Shown here piece by piece: positions 1 to 9,600 of a stretch of 12,140 nt of DNA. The notes beneath the pieces were generated by a model. That model made no database searches. It was given only the letters and a program-made list of their open reading frames with translations, and was not told where the DNA came from. The DNA comes from Basidiobolus heterosporus B8920. Taxonomy: Eukaryota; Basidiobolomycota; Basidiobolomycetes; Basidiobolales; Basidiobolaceae. The position numbers were made by a program, and so were the translations under genes. The stretch is from contig JNET01031476.1 of the NCBI GenBank assembly GCA_000697455.1, forward strand, positions 1 through 12,140, in the 5' to 3' direction. How positions within the stretch are numbered: position 1 is the stretch's first letter; each line of letters begins with the position of its first letter.

Positions 1-162
1 GCTATGGGTAAAATTTCTCAGTTTTTCCATCCCAGCATTGACTGATATCAACTCAGGGTCTTGTATCGTAATCCACGTGTTTTGGGAAAAATGCGAAGGA
101 TTCATCATTACGACTCCTATTTTAAAATACTCCTTTGATTGATCTTTAATATAAGAAATCAT
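1..162 (-). CDS. Possible 5' end of an unrecognised gene, cut by the window edge
   Basis: On the minus strand a frame is open from an ATG at 162-160 to the left edge (54 codons). It begins MISYIKDQSKEYF and continues through two further Met codons at 108-106 and 105-103. An in-frame stop lies three codons upstream of the first ATG, so this would be an N terminus unless an intron is involved. Composition is mixed and protein-like (aromatic, acidic and polar residues, not a low-complexity run), but I recognise no domain. It would be transcribed away from the PUF gene and share its promoter region. A 54-codon open frame can arise by chance in DNA of this composition, so this is tentative. The true start could be the Met pair at 108/105. 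Confidence 0.35.
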   Translation of the reverse strand, partial: MISYIKDQSKEYFKIGVVMMNPSHFSQNTWITIQDPELISVNAGMEKLRNFTHS

Positions 163-531
163 CGATAATCACAGGTCCAGACATTGTGTGGCCTTTAATT
201 ATCTGGGTTATTCACTGGCTGAGCACTGTTTTCCTCGTTCCTCGTTCCTTGCCCCTTCGTCCTTTCCTTCTTTTTTCTCCATTTAAATACTTCTCCACTG
301 AGCCCTTGGCAGCGGGTCGCATTCATCGTCTTTACTGCTAGAGTTCTATTGGTATGTTGCAGTTATACTTGTTTATTTACTTGACCAAAAGAGTCCTCGT
401 ACTTGATCGAAAATATACAATTGCATTTTATGGAATATTTCTACGTCGACTTTACATATCTTTCAATATGAATACTTATCAAAATTTTGAACTATTTTGA
501 AGTTTATTTGAAAGCGTTAAACGCACAGAAT
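163..531. promoter_or_regulatory. Upstream region and leader of the PUF gene
   Basis: A strong pyrimidine tract (about 227-280, with short CTCGTTC repeats near 236-250) is followed by a TATA-like ATTTAAATAC at 281-290. A transcription start near 310-340 would be typical. The leader then holds one short upstream frame (468-500). A possible leader intron runs from GTATGT at 352 to CACAG at 528 and would remove it. It is longer than the coding introns and lacks a clear branch site, so it is only a possibility. The same stretch may serve a divergent gene at 1-162. Confidence 0.4.
468..500 (+). other. Upstream open reading frame in PUF gene leader
   Basis: ATG at 468 opens a 10-codon frame ending in TGA at 498-500, 32 nt before the main ATG at 532 and out of frame with it. 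It would lie in the unspliced leader if transcription starts near the TATA-like box at 281-290. Whether it is translated cannot be seen from sequence. Confidence 0.3.
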
Positions 532-3500
532 ATGTCTAAATCTCCGACTCCCGATCCCCTTCGGGGGTTATCAACTTCACCATCTATGACCTCTCCAACA
601 GGAATACCCGAGAGACTTCTTTCGAAAAGGTAGTCTTATTTTCCCTGAGTCGAGGAAATGCTTTTTTCACAAGAATATTGTGCTGATTCTTACACTACTT
701 TGCAGAACTATGGAAATCCAAGCTGAAGAAGGAATATTGCCTTATCGCTCACCAACCCATACTTCTTCAGTTAATTCTTTGCTTGGATCTTTTAACGGTT
801 CTCTTCTTGAAGAAGGATCTCGTTCCAAGACTCCAGAATCTAAACTCGGTCTTTCTCTGTTAGATTCACTTTCAGGTTCCCCTGGACTTAGTTCTAGTAG
901 TTTTCCTACCACTAGAAGGGCTCGTGCAGATACCATGCCTTCTTCTCTCTCAAGATATCCTTTTCGCAGCGTCTCTCCTGGTACTACTTCTGAGGCTTCA
1001 CCTATAGGCAGTAACTATCCTACTTCTGGCACAACCACCCCTACACGTATGAGTAGTGGAAGTACTACCCGCTCTCGCGGTAACTCATTAAGTATTCCTT
1101 CGTCAGCATTTTCAAGTACTTTTGGGTCAAGTATTTTCTCTCCTTGGCAAGTCACCCCAGATGACGGAAATGACAAAAACGAGTTTGCTGAAAACAATAT
1201 GAACGATGATTCTGTCAACCCGGTTATTCAAACTCTAGACTATCTTGGTCTAGACGATTCATCGACCCATTCTTCTCATCTACTAAATGACAGCCTAGGT
1301 GGCTCTAGATACGACTCACCAGCCGAAGCTAAGTGTAAGTTTTTGAGAATAGCGAAATGACCCTTCCTTAGATTACATGTATTAATGAAAAAGGTTCTGT
1401 TATAGCTGTCACTAACTTGCGAGCTTCTCTTGGGCGACTTCGTTCGCACTCAATGTCCTCTACTGCCAATTACGGTGAGGATATGATTTCTCCACTCCCT
1501 CCTGCACTCCAGCATCTTAGGAATGCTCCATCGCGTACTCGTGCTATTTCCGTTGGATTTTTAGAGGCTCCTCAGAGCTTTTTCACACCCGGGGACAACT
1601 CATCAAGTCCAGAGATGCCAGTCGGAGGTAAATACAGCAATGAGAATATGATGCTTAACGATAATGGGTCGATCAGTAATACTATGGGCCTAGGTGGATC
1701 AGAGAATGTAAGATGGCTACGATAAATTCTCAATCGCTCAGCCTGTACTTACCATCATTGTATTATAGCTTCTGAATCACAGACACTCATTTGAAAGCGG
1801 AACCGACTATGAACATGAGGTAAGTCATTGAGGTCAAGATTTCAACGATTTTAGCTAACATTTACAACGTGTATAGTATATGGATCCTCTTGAAATCTCT
1901 ACGGCTGACCATGTAACCCCCACCCGCTCTCTATGGATCGGAAATATTGATAGCTCTTTGACGACCGCTGACCTTATGTCAATCTTTTCTCCTTATGGGC
2001 CCATCGAATCTCTTCGCTTACTTCCAGAAAAAGAGTGTGCCTTTGTCAATTACGTCAAAATTGAAGATGCAATTCGTGCGCGTGAAGAGATGCAAGGCGG
2101 AAGAGTGGGCAATTGTATCATTCGTGTTGGTTACGGCAAGGTATGTGCACATAATCCTGCTGGCTCTTGGGTTTGGAACTAAGCAAGTTCTATCCGTTTA
2201 GGCTGATATATATACCTCTGACGCTCAGACCATGCAACCCACTAGAGCCCTTTGTATGCTTACATATATATCCTGAACACCAACTATCTTCATTTACTAA
2301 AATGTCTTTTTGTATCAGGGATTGGTAACATCTCGGCATCCATTACTCCTGCTGCACTTCAAGCTGTTTTTGCACCCTTTGGAGCTATCGAGTCTGCCAG
2401 GATTCTTACTCATAAGAACTGCGGTTTTGTTAACTTTGAGAAAGTTGAAGATGCTGCTAAGGCAAGAAAAGAGATGAACAACAAGGAAATATACGGGTCT
2501 GCAGTCAGAATTGGTTATGCTAAAGTTCCTCCAAAAGATAGTTCTACTTCTAAAATCGGTGCTACACCTTTTGGACTTCCTTTCTCCTCAACTTTAACCC
2601 AATCGACAACTTCCATGGCTCCTTGGAGCTCAAGTGTTACTTCCTTGGGCGGGAATTCTGTCGGTTCCTCTACTGGCGAACCGGAGAATTCGCTTGGCGT
2701 AACTTTAAACAACAACAGTCCTGGAACATACGAAACTGTAGATTTGTTGGGACCACTCGTAATGGACGACAAGTTGATCGCTTTCCCTTATGCGTCCTCC
2801 CTTCCCCCTATTCCTGAGCCTAACCCCAACCGCAAAATCGACCAGTCTCGTTTGCGAGAGATTCGTAAAAGACTTGATAGCCATACATCATCTGCCAAAG
2901 ATGTTGACTCTGCCTTCCAAGAATTATACGAAGATTCTGTTGATCTTTGCTCAGGTAAATCTTCAAAGTTTGCTGGATTCAAATTGGGTTCAAGCTTCTA
3001 ACTTGGCTATTTTGTAGATTATATCGGCAATACTGTTATTCAGAAGCTTATGGAACGTGGAGGAGACAGTCACAAGTTGATATTAATCGAAAGAGTTGCC
3101 CCTCATATGGCTTCTATTGGGATCCATAAGAACGGTACTTGGGCTATACAGAAGATGATTGATTGTGCATCCACTCCTGCTCAGATGCAACCCATTGTTA
3201 ATTCTTTGAAGCCTTTTACTCCTCCTTTACTTCTCGATCAGTTCGGTAACTACGTGATACAATGCTGCCTACGTCTAGGGCCACAACGCAACCAATTCAT
3301 CTACGATGCTATTCACGCACGTTGTTGGGAGGTTGCTCAAGGAAGATTTGGTGCTCGTGCCATTCGTGCATGCCTTGAAAGTCAATATACTACCAAACGT
3401 CAGCAAAGACTGGTTGCTGTTGCCCTTGTTCATAATGCACTTCTTCTAGCTACAAACCCCAACGGATCGCTTCTCCTGACTTGGTTGCTTGATTCGTCCA

Positions 3501-4471
3501 ACTTAGCCGGAAGATACCGGGCTCTGGCTCCCCAGTTTGTTAATCATTTAAGTCATCTCTGCACCCATAAGTTGGCTTCTTTGACATTCTTCAAGATCAT
3601 TAACCAAAAAGTAGAGCCTGATGCTCGGGATCTACTGTTACAAGGGTTATTCATGCAAGATCAAGTTCTAGAGGATGTACTCAGCGACCAGGTTCATGGG
3701 GTTGGCCTTATCCAAAAGATCTTGGCTAGCAATTATATCGAAGATGCAGACAAAAGCAAATTCTCGGAGCGTGTCAAGATTATGCTTGGCAAGCTTCAAG
3801 TTCACCAAGTCCAGGGATACCGCCGGTTGATGGAGGAACTAGGACTGGGCTTTGGCCTTAAGCAATATTCCGAATTGGCAGGGGCGGGGTACGCGTTCCC
3901 CAGCAACGACATAAATTCGAAACTTAATTCACATGGTGGTTTGCAAGGTGCCAACCCGCTCCAATTCCAGGGCGCTGGACAGCACCCGTTGTTCAATGCG
4001 TTGTTGGCTAATCCACAAATGGGAGCTGGCTACCCCCAAGCCGCATACAACAATATGTATGTTAACGCTAGCATGTACAACTCACTTATGAACACATATC
4101 CATATGCCATGATGAACATCCCCGGACTTGTCCAGGGGAACAACCCGAATTATCTTGCACAGAACCAATTCCAAAACCTCAGCCAAAACCCACAACAGCT
4201 TCAACAGCAATTGCAACAGTTACAGCAACAGCAGCTTCAGATGCAATTGCAACAGCTCCAGTATCAGAAACAAGAAAATCAAGAGAACCCAGCCAACATG
4301 ACTACCCAGCCACGTTTTGGAAACACTGCGAAGAGTAATGATAACGGAATGACCAGCCAAACGATCTCCAACAATCCTCATGGATCGTCATCCGAATATT
4401 CTGTAGATAAATTTTCTAGTGATAATGTAGTTTCCTCCGATAACCAACCATCCTTCCGTCAGCACTATTGA
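532..4471 (+). CDS. RNA-binding protein with two RRMs and a PUF (Pumilio) domain, Jsn1/Puf2-like
   Basis: Eight exons: 532-629, 706-1334, 1406-1707, 1769-1819, 1877-2140, 2202-2253, 2319-2954, 3018-4471, giving 1161 residues. Introns are 57-76 nt with GT..AG ends (GTAAGT, GTATGT, GTAAGA types); TACTAA is visible at 2295 and GCTAAC at 1854. The start follows an in-frame stop at 469 and is the first ATG after it. Residues 1-360 are Ser/Thr/Pro-rich and probably disordered. RRM1 is about 378-449 (RNP2 LWIGNI, RNP1 CAFVNY). RRM2 is about 464-536 (LWIGNI, CGFVNF). PUF repeats span about 678-950, with cores GNTVIQ (681), GTWAIQ (717), GNYVIQ (754), GARAIR (789), GSLLLT (827), a degenerate one near 864, and HGVGLIQ (904). 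A Q-rich stretch lies at about 1068-1098. RRM+PUF is the architecture of yeast Jsn1/Puf2 and fission-yeast relatives, which bind mRNA 3' UTRs in the cytoplasm and affect decay and localisation. Family and architecture are sure; the targets are not known. Confidence 0.93.
4192..4275 (+). repeat. CAA/CAG-rich tract encoding a Gln-rich segment
   Basis: An imperfect run of CAA and CAG codons interspersed with CTT, TTG and CTC (Leu) codes for a glutamine/leucine-rich stretch, about 31 residues beginning PQQLQQQLQQLQQ, in the C-terminal tail of the RRM+PUF protein. The mixed codons make it a less slippery repeat than pure CAG. The surrounding tail is Asn/Gln/Tyr-rich (prion-like composition), as is common in RNA-granule proteins. 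This is a compositional observation, not proof of aggregation. Confidence 0.8.
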
Positions 4472-4945
4472 GGCGCGATTGTTAGGTTGGGCTTTGTGAT
4501 TCAAGAGCTTGCATGTATACGAGAGTTCTGAATCGTGACTAGTCGAAATTATTTAGTTTATTTTATTATATTTTATTACCAAAAGATATTCCTGTCTTTT
4601 CATAAGCTATTTTTAGTTGTTTTCCATGTGGAGATTGTAGAGCCATCTTCCCTCTTCCTCACCCTCACCCTCACCACACCTCCCAAACATTATTGCTCTT
4701 ACTATACTCAGTTTATTTCTTTACATTTCCTGGGATACGCCCATACAGATGTCCCTAGTAAATATCAGCATATACTTTCTTCATCTCGAGTGTGAGTCTT
4801 GTTCTTTAATCGTATAATAAAAATATGTAGGATAGTGAATATTCCATTCATGAAACGACACTCCATCCAAACAACGGTATTTCAATCACTAGTATTCCTT
4901 TCTTTCTCCTTTCTTTCTCCTCCTTTTTTCAACAATGCCCCACTC
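4472..4945. other. Convergent 3' region between the PUF gene and the oxidoreductase gene
   Basis: No coding sequence is convincing here. For the plus-strand PUF gene the only perfect AATAAA is at 4816-4821. For the minus-strand oxidoreductase, AATAAA read on the minus strand occurs at 4717-4712, and an A/T-rich cluster (TTTATTTTATTATATTTTAT on plus) lies at about 4556-4576. If these signals are used, the two transcripts overlap at their 3' ends. Minor repeats: ACCCTC units at 4661-4675 and two copies of an 11-base CCTTTCTTTCT unit at 4897-4918. Confidence 0.5.
4816..4821 (+). terminator. Poly(A) signal candidate for the PUF gene
   Basis: A perfect AATAAA about 345 nt after the stop codon. 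Two TAAT tetramers sit at 4807-4810 and 4815-4818, the second overlapping the signal. Fungal poly(A) signals are loose, so an earlier A/T-rich element could be used instead. Confidence 0.35.
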
Positions 4946-6226
4946 TCAGTCAGTCTTGGGCTTCAAGGTGGCTAATCGATGCTTTTGAATGAAATACAGC
5001 ACTTCGTTGATATAAATCTTGGCGGAAGGATACATGGTGATCCTTTCGATGCACCATTTCATCGCACCAGCAATTAAACTGCCTCGACCGAATCCGACCA
5101 TGCTCACCACGGGATCTATGTAGGCGATGCCTCGGGATGGCCCGATACTCAGCACCATGGCCAGGCGAACCCCAGGATATGGCAGCAAGACAGGCTCTTG
5201 GCCTGCAGCATGTGCCGCCAACAGGCTGGAAAGGTTCTTGAACAGATGCATGGCCTGCATATGGGCAGTGAAATAAAGCTTTTCTTCCTCGATATCAATG
5301 ATATCTCCAACACAAAAGATCCTCTCATGACCAGGAATCTGAAAGTATTGGTTTACACGTACAAATCCCTTGTTAAGGAAAGTTCCGAAATTCTTTTCTA
5401 AGCATTGGGTATTGGGAGTAAGTCCAGTGCTGACATACACCTTATCTGCTTCCACTTTTTGTTGAGTTTTGTCGGTAATGAACGTTTGAGCTGTAGGGGT
5501 ATTCTCGTTCGATTGCTCGGACTGTTCTTCTGCTTTTTCTCCCAAGATTAGACGTACGTTGTTTTGCTTTAGAACGGTTAGGACCTTGTTGCCTAGCCTA
5601 CCTCCGCCAATATCTGGCAATACCTCGGTACCTCCATGGACAACGCTCAACTGCTTATCTCCTAATAGTTCACCTGCCATTTCTATCCCTACGGGTCCCA
5701 AGCCTATGCATAAAACGCGGTTGGCAGCCTCCAGGCTAGCTCTATCTGCTCGAAGTGCCTCAAGTCTTGCAGCGTATGTTAATTGAGTCGGAGTGGGTTT
5801 AAAAGGAAAGGGGTACGAAGAACCCGTTGCGACAATTAGATACGTGTAAGATAAGCGCTTTTGCGACGCGAGAAGGACTTTTCAAGAAGACAGAGAACTT
5901 TAGTAAGTCAATAAGAGAAACCAAACCATTTGTGGAGACTACGCTTTACCTTCCGAGTTGGTCACTTCCTCTACCTCCCCTTGGATAAACTTGACTCCCC
6001 ACGACGGTAGGAACTCTTCATAAGCTTGAGTGATGTCTAGGAATTTGTTTTCCAACTTGTCTGAAGGAGTCCCCAGGACGGCAATAATTCCTGGGGTGTA
6101 TTCGAAATACGTTTTGGCATCTACTAGGGTGATCTCCAAACCATACTGTTTCTTTAGAGTAGACAGTTTTAACGCTGATAGTATACCAGCCGCTCCTCCT
6201 CCGAGTATCAAAATATGCGTAGTCAT
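4946..6226 (-). CDS. FAD-dependent NAD(P)H oxidoreductase, AIFM2/FSP1 (AMID)-NDH-2 family
   Basis: Two exons on the minus strand, 6226-5950 and 5877-4946, joined across a 72-nt intron (GTAAAG donor, TTACTAA branch site, GAAAAG acceptor), give 402 residues. The family's usual length is about 370-400. The N terminus MTTHILILGGGAAG is the FAD-binding Rossmann fold, and LVDAKTYFEYTPG follows, typical of this clade. Across the junction the frame yields YTYLIVATGSS (103-113), the conserved FAD-fold strand. A second Rossmann motif, GLGPVGIE (151-158), binds NAD(P)H. STG at 242-244 followed by L-T-P-N and the FCVGDI motif (GD at 283-284) complete the fold. The tail resembles the AMKW-IER segment of this family. 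There is no transmembrane helix or redox CXXC. Members reduce quinones with NAD(P)H at membranes; the exact substrate here is inferred. An in-frame stop at 6271-6269 supports the ATG at 6226. Confidence 0.9.
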
Positions 6227-6268
6227 TGTGGAGAGATGTGGAAACCTGTCCACAGATAATTCTACCTT

Positions 6269-6301
6269 TTACTTAACAATGACGTCGTTCATGGGATTCA
6301 T
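6269..6301 (-). other. Upstream open reading frame before the oxidoreductase gene
   Basis: ATG at 6301-6299 opens a 10-codon frame (MNPMNDVIVK) ending in TAA at 6271-6269, 42 nt before the main ATG. It is in the same frame as the main coding region. It would matter only if the transcript starts upstream of 6301, which is not known. Confidence 0.25.
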
Positions 6302-6569
6302 TGTAGTGGATGCTGAATGCTGATTGATTGCGGTAATGCGATTTAACTCGAGATATAGTCAAGTGTATCCAGAGGCTCGGATGGTAAGATACTACAAACC
6401 ATTGTTCTCTTTCATTGGCTGTAAACAAAGAAAGGTTACGTCCTACCAAAAGCTAAATGAACTACGGCTTAATTAAAATGGTTAGGAAAATCATTAGAAA
6501 AATGGTTAAAAGGGTTGAAAAAAAGTTTGTTTAATCAATCTTGGCTGGCTCTAGTAGGCAGATTTGTAC

Positions 6570-6623
6570 ATGAATTTATTTGTTTCCTGGTACGCTCCTT
6601 TCAACGCTATTCTCTTGGTGTAG
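6570..6623 (+). other. Upstream open reading frame before the 1213-residue protein gene
   Basis: ATG at 6570 opens a 17-codon frame (MNLFVSWYAPFNAILLV) ending in TAG at 6621-6623, 24 nt before the main ATG at 6648. The spacing is short for efficient reinitiation, so it could dampen translation if present in the mRNA. Transcript start is unknown. Confidence 0.25.
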
Positions 6624-6647
6624 TATATCATATCCTTTTCTCTCAAT

Positions 6648-9600
6648 ATGGCTAACGATCTAGTTTTAAATCCAACTGCTATCGTCAACAAAATGATTGC
6701 CCTCAGAGTCAAACCCGGCGTGCTCAAGTCAGACTCACCAAAGCCTATCACTGACATACGCATTGACGCATCAAATCTTTCAAAAGAGGTCAATAAATTC
6801 AGAGCCTGTGACGGTTATGCTTGCTTTTACTGCAGAGAATGGACGCAACTTGTTCACAAAAAACACTTCTCAGCCGGAAATAAAACCCGTAAGAAGGTTG
6901 TAGACACCTCAGTGACCACCGTCCCTAGAGAAAAAGTCAAAGATTTTATTCACCAGTTTGAGCAAACTCTTCACTCTAGACTAGAAAACGAGAAAGACTC
7001 TGAAAGTATTCTTTTGTATATCTTTGATACCGTGAGTAAATTTCTTGGCCAAAAATCCGGCACCGCTCTTGCTTTAGACGCTATTTTCGCCCCTATCACT
7101 CATGACGCTTCCCCTGAAGCTATAGCTTTTTCGAAGGATCCGGAAGATCCTAGCCAACTTATACCCCAGGTAGAGAATGAAAAGTCACAGCTTACTATCC
7201 CAGCCTCAGAAGTTCCTTTGCTTCGAAAAATCACCCCTAAGATCTTGGCTAACCACGATAGTCCCACTTGCGCTCATTCCCCGACGAAAGATAATACCCC
7301 TTCAGATCTAGAAACGTTTCAGAAGATGATTAACTCTGCGATAGCTAAGGAAGCCAAAACTTCTGGGCTCGCCATGTCTCAGGCACTGAGCTCCGTTTGG
7401 GAAGGTACTTGCGCTTTTCTTGAAGAAATCAAGAAGATCGAGAGTATTCGGTCGGACGTTGCTGGAGAGGGTTGCTTCCACAAGGTTGCTCTTTTCAACC
7501 AGCAACACCAAGAAATCCTTCAATCCTTTAATGACTATTGGTCACCTGTGGCTGAGGCTCATAAGAAAACCAAGGGGAAGAAGAGCGATAAATCCCCAGT
7601 CACTACGGCTGACGAGATAGATGAGACTTTCTTTAAATTCCTGGAGAATATCCGAAGCAGTTCCGAGCTATGGAATGAGGAATTCCTTCAACCTCAAATT
7701 CAGTTGTGCCAACAATTACTTCGAGACCTCTTTCAAGCCTCTTCTTCGGTGGTAGATCTTGCGCGTGCTCATTATGTAAATAATGGATCAGGGAACTTTC
7801 AAGTGGAACTTGAAAATAAATCGGAAAAGGTGCTACTACTTCTTCAGGAATTGAATAAGCAGATGAAGACCAAACTGTCCCAATTGGAAGCCGAGTTCGC
7901 GGTGAAAGTAAATGAGATTCATGGTGAATTAGATAGCATCAAGGATGCCTGGCTAAACGAATCCCAGTCCACCTTACATGGTCGTCTTGAGAAAGCTGCC
8001 AATAAGGATTTCAAGAAAAAGATCAAGAAGGTGGAAGCTTTAGGCCAAGCAGCAAGAATCTGGTGTGTTTCCCAGCTGAAAACCTTCCTTTCTTCTCGTG
8101 AATTGTCACAAATTCTAGTACCTTGTTTGGGTGTACAGATGCTTCACGCGGAAGATATCGAGCCTGCCAAATTAAAGGAACTTATCGAGCAGAACCAAGA
8201 ACTTGTTGATTCAATTAGAGCTCGTAAACAAGACATCAAGGAGCAATTTGAGGCTGGGGTCAACACTGGCCGCTCTACCCTTGGGGCTATCCTAGGAAAA
8301 CTTTTCCTTCGAGAAGGTCTTCGCTTGATTGAAGAGCGTGTCTCGGTGCATAAAGAAAGAATGCTTCTTGGTGTATATAACGATGTAGATTCAGTAGACT
8401 CTTCTGATCTGGACACAGAAACAAAGAGTAAAACCAACAAGAAGAAGAACAAGAAGAAAAAGAAAAACGCCACAGGGAATACAAGTGTTGCTTCCTCTAC
8501 TGCATCTAGTCCAGTGGAGGAAAAATCGATGAAGTTACCTGAAGCTAACAAACCGACCAATGTAGCTACCAAGCCTCAGAATAAGCCTCCAGTCTCTCAG
8601 GAACCTCAAGACAAACCTACAAAGCCACAGGCTACACCGGTTAACTCTACCTCGGAAACCAAGGCTGAAGATTTAAATGAGTCATCGAGTGAAGTAAGCG
8701 ACTCTAGAGAACAGCATCAAGTCAAACTTAGCAAGCCTCTTCCATCTCCCGTGCCCAAGGTGCCTACTACACAGGCACAATCAAAACATGAAAAGTCTCG
8801 TGGATCAGAACCTAGCGTTCCATCCCCAACACCTAAAGCTCCTAGTAAGCAGCCTCAACCCAAATCTGACAAGCCACATGCGTTAGAACCTAATGGCCCA
8901 TCTAAAGCACCTGCTACTCAGCCCCAGCCCCAGCCTCAACCTCAACCTCAACTCAAGATTGAGAAGCCGCGTGACTTAGAACCCAGCGTTCCATCCCCAG
9001 TACCCAAAAACTCAGTGACGCAGCAACAGAGTAAAGCTGACAAACCTCGTGCACCTGAGTCGTACGTCCCACCACCAAAGCTTAAAGCAGCTAGTACACA
9101 ACCACCACCAGGGTTATCATTTGCGCGCGCTGCTTCTCAGCATCTTCCCGCCGAAAAGGTAGCGGTCAGAGCTAAGTCTTCTGAAGAAAAGGCACCTACA
9201 GTTAGCAACCAGCCGGATAACAAATCAAATCCCGATACTGCTGCTACCAAAAAAGCAAACGTCTCCATGGAAAACCCCTTGAAACCAACTGCCGCACCCA
9301 ATCGTGCACCAAAGCCTGCCAAAAATCCTGTTCCACAAGACAAACCACTTTCATTCGCCGACACCGTTTGCTTACCACCATCTGGGATAGAGGACAAAGC
9401 TCAGAAATCTACGAAGCCAAGTCCACCTGCCACAAGCCCTATTCCACAGACTTCCACTGGGCCAAACGTGACCGCTCCAAAGTTGAATCCACCCCCAGGA
9501 ATCCCCAAAAGTAATCCTGCTCAGCCTCAACATCAACCTAAAAAGGAATACACACCGAAACCCTCGGATACCGCTGCCACTTGGAGACGCGTTGACACCC

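Larger units (their letters stand above)
6227..6647. promoter_or_regulatory. Divergent promoter region between oxidoreductase and 1213-residue protein genes
   Basis: About 420 bases are shared by two divergent starts. Visible elements are a CCAAT box on the minus strand (ATTGG on plus at 6414-6418) and a TGACGTCG (CRE/ATF-like core) at 6280-6287. An A-rich stretch lies at about 6425-6530. Short upstream frames precede both genes: 6301-6269 (minus, 10 codons, in frame with the oxidoreductase but stopped) and 6570-6623 (plus, 17 codons). No clear TATA box was found for either gene. The listed motifs are short enough to occur by chance. Confidence 0.4.

Noticed and set aside
4658-4676. Telomere-like ACCCTC repeats
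   Set aside because: Only about two and a half units within a pyrimidine-rich 3' region between ordinary genes; not a telomere.
4535-4795. 86-codon plus-strand frame after the PUF gene
   Set aside because: It has no ATG at its start, lies in the T-rich convergent 3' region and has Phe/Tyr/Leu-biased composition expected of T-rich non-coding DNA.
6030-6323. 97-codon plus-strand frame opposite exon 1 of the oxidoreductase
   Set aside because: It is antisense to a well-supported conserved FAD-binding exon and shows no recognisable domain.
6663-6701. PAM2-like motif (LNPTA) near the N terminus of the 1213-residue protein
   Set aside because: The PABC-binding PAM2 motif needs a Phe three residues after the Ala; here that position is Asn, so the match is probably coincidental.
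8144-8572. 142-codon minus-strand frame inside the 1213-residue gene
   Set aside because: Its striking Phe run is just the antisense of the poly-Lys codons; the frame is a shadow of the plus-strand gene.
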